Assembly: GCA_001632435.1 (NCBI GenBank)
Contig: KV423976.1
Location: 119,714-145,101 of the forward strand
Length of the DNA stretch: 25,388 nt
Direction: 5' to 3'
Source of the DNA: Calocera cornea HHB12733
Lineage: Eukaryota; Basidiomycota; Dacrymycetes; Dacrymycetales; Dacrymycetaceae
The stretch's first letter is position 1, and each line of letters opens with the position of its first letter. The notes beneath the pieces were generated by a model, which saw only the letters and a program-made list of their open reading frames with translations, had not been told where the DNA came from and did no database searches. The position numbers and the translations under genes were made by a program. Shown in pieces: positions 19,499-25,388 of the stretch.

Positions 19499-20817
19499 CT
19501 ACTCCTCCAGCGCCGGCTGGCCGTCCTCACCAGCCGCGCCCTCCTCCGCCTTGGCCTTCTCGAGCCCCAGCCCCCTCGCAATCTCCTCAAGAAACGCCTG
19601 CATCTTCATCTCCGCATCCACAAACGCCTCGAGCGCGTCCCCCAGCCGCTCGCGCGTGATGGGGTCAGCCTGGATCGCCGCGTCCAGCAGCTCGCCGTTG
19701 CCCGCCAGGTAGTCGAGCGAGGTGGAGGCGAGCTTGCCGTCCCAGTCCGCGCTCGCGAGCGGGTCGGTGTTCTCGAGCATCTGCAGGCGGGGCGGGAGGT
19801 TGGGAGGCTGCGCATAGGGCTTGTAGTCCTTGGGCCGAGAGGAGGGAGGGCTAGTCGAGGGAGTCGACTTGAGCGAGTCGAGCACCGGCCCCGGGAGAGT
19901 GACCGAATGGCAGCCAAGTTCGATCGCTGCCATCGCCTCCTTGGCACTCAAGAAGCTACACCCCTGTCAGCGCTACCCTCCTTACGCAGACAATAACGGA
20001 AGAAGCAAAGGATACGCACCTGGCTAGCTTTACCTCTGGCATCCGTTCGCCTGTCTCTTGCGCTAGCTTGTGCAACGTAGTCACGATGTGCACGACCCGC
20101 GCCGACATGGGGTGCTCCTTTGCTGGATCTTCGACATCGGGCCACAAGCTCTTGTCAAAGTGCGCGCGAATCTCTGTACTTCCATGTTACCTCATACCGG
20201 CTAGGGCACAAGGAAAGACGCACCGTTAAAGTACGGGGAGATGGACAAGCACCCCGCCTGCGCGGCCGCAATGGCCTGTGGCAAGCCGAACAGCGCGGTC
20301 CCGAGCGTCTCGATACCCGTCGCTCTAAGTGGCACGGCCGCATTCAGCGCTGGCCCCGTGGAGGGGATCTTGATGCAAATCCTTTCACGAGGGATGCCCA
20401 CGCGCTCGAGCTCGGACGCGTAGGACCAGGCGTGGGACACGACCTCGTCCATGTCGTAGGCGTAGCGGCAGGAGACTTGGAGGAGGACGCGGCCCGAGAT
20501 GTTCGGGATGTTTCTGGCGCACAGCAATGCCGCCTACCACCATCGAAAGCACTCAGAATGGCTATGCTTGGGCACGAAAGGGGACGGCGCACGATGCGAT
20601 CACAAGTCTTCTCCCACCCGCGGTGCCAGTACTCCTTGACCGCGCCCTCCACCAGTTCCCGCACCTCGGGCTTCTGGATCTCGTCCAGAGTCCAGAGCTG
20701 GTTCGACGTCTGGTCACATGGCGGGAAGGGGATGGAAGTTGAGATGGCCGGGGAGAAGGAGTCGACGTCGATTTGCAGGGCGGCGTGGAGGGTGTCTAGG
20801 AGGGTGGCGGTGGTCAT
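19499..20817 (-). CDS. Transaldolase-family protein with atypical active site
   Basis: Four exons (20593-20817, 20224-20533, 20020-20173, 19499-19955) encode 381 residues. Introns are 59, 50 and 64 nt. Transaldolase moves a dihydroxyacetone unit between sugar phosphates through a Schiff-base lysine. Here that is Lys130 in RICIKIPSTG, matching the KI-[AP]-[ST]-T motif of known enzymes (Lys132 in E. coli TalB). The N-terminal CDQTSNQLW fits the TTNPS-like strand. The later block GCLSISPYFNEIRAH resembles the beta strand that carries the phosphate-binding region. The usual STEVDAR segment reads LLQVSCR, so the catalytic Glu (Glu96 in TalB) is Gln94. A fungal transaldolase-like subgroup with KIP-[AS]-TG is what I recall, so the protein may be a divergent aldolase rather than the pentose-phosphate enzyme. 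The ATG at 20817 was chosen because MTTATLLDTLHAALQ fits family N-termini; an in-frame ATG at 20904 would add 29 residues. Confidence 0.83.
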
Positions 20818-21297
20818 GGCGGTCACTAGGTCGCAGCTCGGTGTTGGCCACTGCCGGTGGTTATGGACGAGGTGGTGGGCGAGAAGGAAGAGCGGGTTGG
20901 CCAAGACTGCCCATGGGGCTGAAGAGGTGCGGCAAAGGTGCGGATGCCCGGGATGGAGGAGCGGGGGCCCCGGGGGTAAGGGACATGGAGCAGGTGATCC
21001 CTGATCAACCGGGCGCTCGGGTTCTCGGCGTAATGTACCGTTTCGGTCTCGGGCCGAGCGCCCAGGCCTAATTGCACCGCACGGTGCCTGGTCATTAAAG
21101 GTGCCTTGTCAGCAGTCCCATGTAAAGATACTGTAATAATTAGCATCCCCGAAGAAACAAGACATAAGTAGTGAGACAGTTGGTATAGAGATGCAACAGT
21201 GCGAGCCGCAGCGGGCAAGTATCAATCGTGTAAAAGCTACAGTGGTCCAGACTAATGGACGTAGAAACAGAGTATCAGCTGAGTGGGTCGAGATATG
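20818..21297. other. Intergenic between transaldolase-like and PP4R1-like genes
   Basis: This gap of 480 bp holds the promoter of the transaldolase-like gene and the 3' region of the PP4R1-like gene. A minus-strand open frame at 20826-21218 (130 codons) has no recognisable domain. No TATA box is obvious. Confidence 0.45.
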
Positions 21298-24200
21298 CTA
21301 CATGTCGACTTCTCCGTCTGAATCTAATGAATCTTGATCCTCCTCTTGTGATAGAGACGTCGAGTCCGCAAATGGATCAGTCAGATCATCGTCATCCTCG
21401 GGATTCTCTTCTGGGAGCCCCACGTTGGGGGGCTCTTGGTAGGCGAGCGCGTCGTTGGTGGGGGGCTGCCAGTTTGCAGGTATTTCACTTACAGGCTCCT
21501 TCTCCGCCGGTTTGGGCTCCAGACTAACTGGCGGGGCTTCCATCTTGCGAGGGTGCCGTGGGGAGGGAGGTAGGGTGAACACCGGTAGTGGAGCATCACG
21601 GCCGCGAGCGATGGCTGAGTAGAATTCTCTTGTATCATCCATTCCTGGGACATGGTCGTCCGTGTAGTTCTCCGGCTCGTCATGCTGACTTCCGCTCGGT
21701 GAAAGGACGAGCGGCGGTCGTGAGAACTTGGCGGAGGGCGACATAAGGCTCGCTCCGCGAACAGGTGTGGTAACTGGTGTGACGTTGTGGGTGCTCCTGA
21801 GGAAGCCAACAAAACTTCGGACCTGGTATGATTTGTCTTGCGTCAGCCGGCGGATGAGGTTATTAAGGAGGTGAGGTCGAGAGGTAGGTTCTCGGAAGAA
21901 CGTGTCTATGGGAGAGGTCAGACACTGGTTACTTTGCACGCAGACCAGTCGCCTACCCATGCCGACAGCTGTGGCGACCAGGCGGGCTACCGAGATCCGG
22001 ACATCGACGACAGGGTCGGCACCAAGGGCCCAAACTCGGGGCCAAAGAGGTTGCAGGTCGTCCTTCATTTCATCGGCAAGTAGCGATTGAATGCTTGCAA
22101 CGAAGCTATTGTGTCGTTAGCATAACGGACATCAAACGAACGAGGTGGCTCACGTCATACGGTATCGGAACGATTCATGTTCCGATAGATCCAGGAGCTC
22201 CTGCCTCAGAGCCTCCTCGGCAGGGCCACCACGCAGAGCGGCGCATATCCCAGACACGCCTTCAGCAGCACTCTCCCTCACAGCAGCCACATCATCTGTG
22301 AGGGCAAGCCCGAGCAGATCCCGTATCCCCTCGGCCACACCTTCTACGTGCGCCCAGCCTTGAGCGAGGACAGGAAGTTTGATGGCGACTTGTTCCCGTA
22401 ATCGCCAGCGCTTGTGCATCATCCCGGTCCACCAGATGCGGAGACGCTGGACAATCTCTCTCGGAAACTCGCCACCCACAGACTTGAGAAGGCCGGGGAT
22501 GGACTCAATAGCCCAGCCAACGACGTCTTCGTCCACATAGCCGTCTGCGGTAGTCTCGAAAGCTCGTTTCCAAACGTGTATTAGGTCGCGCCTGGTCGCC
22601 TCAGGTCCGATGATCTCCGCGATAGCGCCGAGACTGGAAGCCAGCGTTCGTCGAACTTTCAGGCTCTTGTCCCGAGCCAGATACAGGTAGTAGTCACGCA
22701 GCTGCGGCCACCGGTCTTTCCCCAGAGTCAGTGCCACAGCGGGAAAGTTGAAGGCGCAGACAAGACAGCGATCGGCATCCCGCTTGGTCGTTGGCACAGG
22801 CTTGAGACCAAGACCGGGTGTGCTGAACCATTCTAAGGGGCTCTCTATGTCGGACTCTGTATCTTCTGGGCGGTCGTTCTCGTCACCGAGGAACAGCTGG
22901 ACCAGCTCCTCCGGTGGCCCGCCCTCGTCGTCCTTGAATGTCGCGATCGCTTCTCCCAGCAGCTCGAGGCAGGCAGCCCGGACGGCTCGTGAGGGGTCTC
23001 GCGCTGCGGAGAGGAACATCTCCAGCGCTAGTTGCCGCCGCTCATCAGGATCAAGGCGGGTAAGGACGGGCGGTGCGGAGAACAAGCTCGAGTGCCGAAC
23101 ATGCCAGAAAGCGTCGTTTGAGAACTGTATCAGCAAGGGGACGAGCTGTGAACGGACAACGGGAGTGGATACTGCTTTTGCCAACGCTCCGATGACGAAG
23201 CCTGCTTCTCGTCGCACCCATTCGTCTGCCTGGGAGGCGATGCGGAGCAGTTCTGGCAGGAAGTGAACTTCCAGGTCGGGCGGTCGGAGGGCGGCTGACG
23301 ACGCGATGGCGGACATGAGGGCCAAGGAAGCGATGAGGGCGAGCGGGGAGGTCTTGGATGAGGAGTCTTGTGGATGTGGGCCAGTGACATCCGGCGAAGG
23401 CGGGACAGGCAGCCAGTCGGGCGGCGAGACACTCGGCGTGACGGGCTGCTGTGGCGGGGGGAAGTTGACAGGGGGCGAGGGGAAGTATTCCGGTGGAAGG
23501 GCATTCTCCAACGGAGGGGATATGACGATGGCAGCTGATGGAAGCTTTGCTGCTTCTTCAGCAGCGTACGCTTCGTCACTCTCCTCCTCTTCTTGTGCGA
23601 GATCCATATCACCGTCTTCGGACGAAGGCGGGTTCGGCGAGACATCCTTCCGTACCGTGCCCTCCGAGTCACTCGGCGTAAGCGCAGGCGACGTAGGCGT
23701 GTCGTCGTCGCTCCTGTGCAGAGGCGACACGGCCTCCGCCTCCTCCGGTGAGAGCATGGCCATGCCGAGCTCGGAGGCCTGCGCGACAAGCTCCACAATC
23801 GGCTGCGGATCGAACGGTTTCTCGCCTGCGCCAGCGCCGTCCTCGTCGGGAGGAGCGTCATCCAGACGGCCAGAAGGGGAGGTGCTGCTGTCCGAGGGAG
23901 AGGCGTCGATCGACATGGCCGGGGTGGACTCGTCGCTGAGCTGGGGCGGCGAGGGCGAGGTCTTGGGCATGGTGATGGCGGTCGGAGGATCGCTCGACTG
24001 CGACTGCCTAGCGTCTCCGGTGCCCTCGAGGGCGAAATCCCGAGGTTCGGGCAGGCAAACGGCTTCTCGGGTGGCCACGTCCCGCAGGGAAAACACGCCG
24101 ATCGACCGCGGGCTCATCGGGGGGAGCAAAAAGGTGGTCGTCCCTTCGGCGCGGTGTTGTGTGTACGCCGGTGGCTGGTCCAGCAGCGCCCCCTCCACCT

Positions 24201-25388
24201 GCTCCGCGCTGGCTGCGCGGGGAACGACGGCCGATTCGTCCAGTGGGCGCTCGGAGACGACAGCAGGCTCATTCACAGCCCGCTCGGGCGGCACAGGCGC
24301 ATCGGCCAGTATTGGCTCGCGCAAGACAGACAGCCCCCGCATCTCGCCCCCCTCCGAGACGGGGGGGAGCGCCTCCGGCTGCTCCGGCGGCTGCTGCTCC
24401 TCCTCGGCCCACCGCCCCTCAGGCACGTCGTACACCCCGGGCGGGGTGTCCTCCCCCTCCGCCTCTTCCTCTTCCGAAGAGCCGTTCTCCTGGCCGACGC
24501 CGGGGCTCTCGTCGTCGTCGTCGTAGTCGTAGTCCCCCCTCTGCGATGCGCGCTCGCGAATGGCAGCACTGCCCAGCTCGTCCATCTCGTCCTCGTCGTA
24601 CCCTCCCTCGCCGGCCGCGTCCTCCTCATCCTCCTCGAGCCTGGCCATGCCGAGCACGACGCCGAGGATGAGCTCGCGGCGGATCATGTCCCGCTTGTCC
24701 CTGTCGAGCGGGCCGCCGATCCACCCTTGCCACTTCTTCGCCCTCTCCCTCTCGAGCTCCTTGGCCCTGCGCCGGCTGGGAGGCTCTCTGGGCGGAAGGG
24801 CCGTCTCGGCTTCCTCCTCCTCCTTGAGCCGCTGGAGGACCTGGACGACGCCCCAGCGGGCGGACTCGCCGACCCCACGGTTCACGCTCAACAGCAGGCT
24901 GCCGAGGAGAGGGGTGAAGCTCGAGACGGGGATGGTGGGTGGTCCCTGGCCGTACGCGGAGTCGTCCGAGTGCGCTGAGGGCGTCAGTGGCTGCTCCTCC
25001 TCTGTCAGAGCGCATGTAGTGAAGAAGTACCACATGACCTTGGCGAGGGCGGGCGCGAACGTCTCCCGCACCGTGTCCTCTACAGCACATGTGAGCGTCT
25101 GAATGGACCCCGTGTGGGGGTAGACGCACCTGGGTCCGTGCCGAGCCCGTTGAGCAGCGGTAGGATGTACTCGACCGCCTCGTGCGGGTCCACACTGGGG
25201 AGCCACTCCGGGAGGGTGCGTGCGACGAAGAGGCGGTGGTACGCTGCGTCGCTCCTGGCAAAGAGGAAGATCTTCTCGAGGGTGGTGAGGTTGTCCGAGT
25301 CGAGGAACATGTCGTCGCTCGGGTAGGGGATGCGCTGGAGCGAGGCGGCCTCGCTGTCCGGGTAGGCTGCTGGGCGGGGCGGGACGGT
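21298..25388 (-). CDS. PP4R1-like HEAT-repeat protein (5' end outside the window)
   Basis: Exons 25130-25388 (open to the window edge), 22154-25079, 21957-22105 and 21298-21905 give 1313 residues. Introns are 50, 48 and 51 nt. The first exon (DNLTTLEKIFLFARSDAAYH) matches the N-terminal region of protein phosphatase 4 regulatory subunit 1. HEAT-type helices lie early (about residues 30-150) and again in the second half (about 660-1100), for example LPELLRIASQADEWVRREA and FLSAARDPSRAVRAA. Between them lies a long acidic, proline- and serine-rich segment that is probably disordered. The C-terminal tail is also acidic (EDDDDLTDPF, DSLDSDGEVDM). In animals PP4R1 binds the PP4 catalytic subunit and helps select substrates; the same role is inferred here. 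The ATG at 25310 is not taken as the start because the frame stays open for another 26 codons to the edge. The last intron (21906-21956) is 51 nt, stop-free and in frame, so its retention would add 17 residues. Confidence 0.85.

Noticed and set aside
23306..24526. A 406-codon serine/glycine-rich plus-strand frame
   Set aside because: It is antisense to the disordered part of the PP4R1-like gene, whose own frame continues for almost 3 kb with HEAT repeats on both sides.
1..25388. CRISPR arrays, bacterial operons, ribosome-binding sites, tRNA or rRNA genes
   Set aside because: The gene structure is eukaryotic with spliceosomal introns. The only tandem array is the minisatellite, which lacks repeat-spacer structure of the CRISPR kind, and I found no cloverleaf or rRNA sequence by eye.

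Overview
The window looks like nuclear DNA of a filamentous basidiomycete, most likely an Agaricomycete. The base composition is GC-rich. Genes are split by many short introns, mostly 46-65 nt, with GT...AG ends and CTNAC-type branch sites. The window carries DUF6534 seven-helix membrane proteins and DUF7918 proteins, two families I know mainly from Agaricomycetes. I rebuilt nine spliced or single-exon genes by checking reading phase across every junction. Family names come from motif recognition, not from a database search.

Layout. 1-776 is a nonamer minisatellite that reverses orientation near position 125. 1157-2494 (+) is a five-exon helical protein, perhaps of the Ybp2/Alf4/glomulin type. 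2782-4058 (+) is an acyl-CoA:6-aminopenicillanate acyltransferase (peptidase C45) family protein. It converges with 4137-4904 (-), a METTL7-like SAM methyltransferase. Four minus-strand genes follow: a DUF6534 membrane protein (5754-7089), two DUF7918 paralogs (9547-10556 and 11028-11963) and a second DUF6534 membrane protein (12583-14081). After a 2.9 kb GC-rich gap, a cytochrome P450 lies on the plus strand (17028-18743). A transaldolase-like gene (19499-20817, -) and a PP4R1-like HEAT-repeat gene (21298 to the window edge, -, 5' end missing) close the window.

Working together. The clearest organised unit is the DUF6534 / DUF7918 / DUF7918 / DUF6534 block. It contains two paralog pairs, all on one strand. 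The two DUF7918 genes share all five intron phases, so they arose by duplication. No function is established for either family that I can cite. An acyltransferase, a methyltransferase and a P450 also occur here, but no backbone enzyme (PKS, NRPS or terpene synthase) is visible, so a biosynthetic cluster is not supported.

Points that most deserve a second look are an apparent +1 frame break next to a 6-nt exon in the second DUF6534 gene, a Glu-to-Gln change at a conserved catalytic position of the transaldolase-like protein, the inverted minisatellite, and the paired-paralog block.
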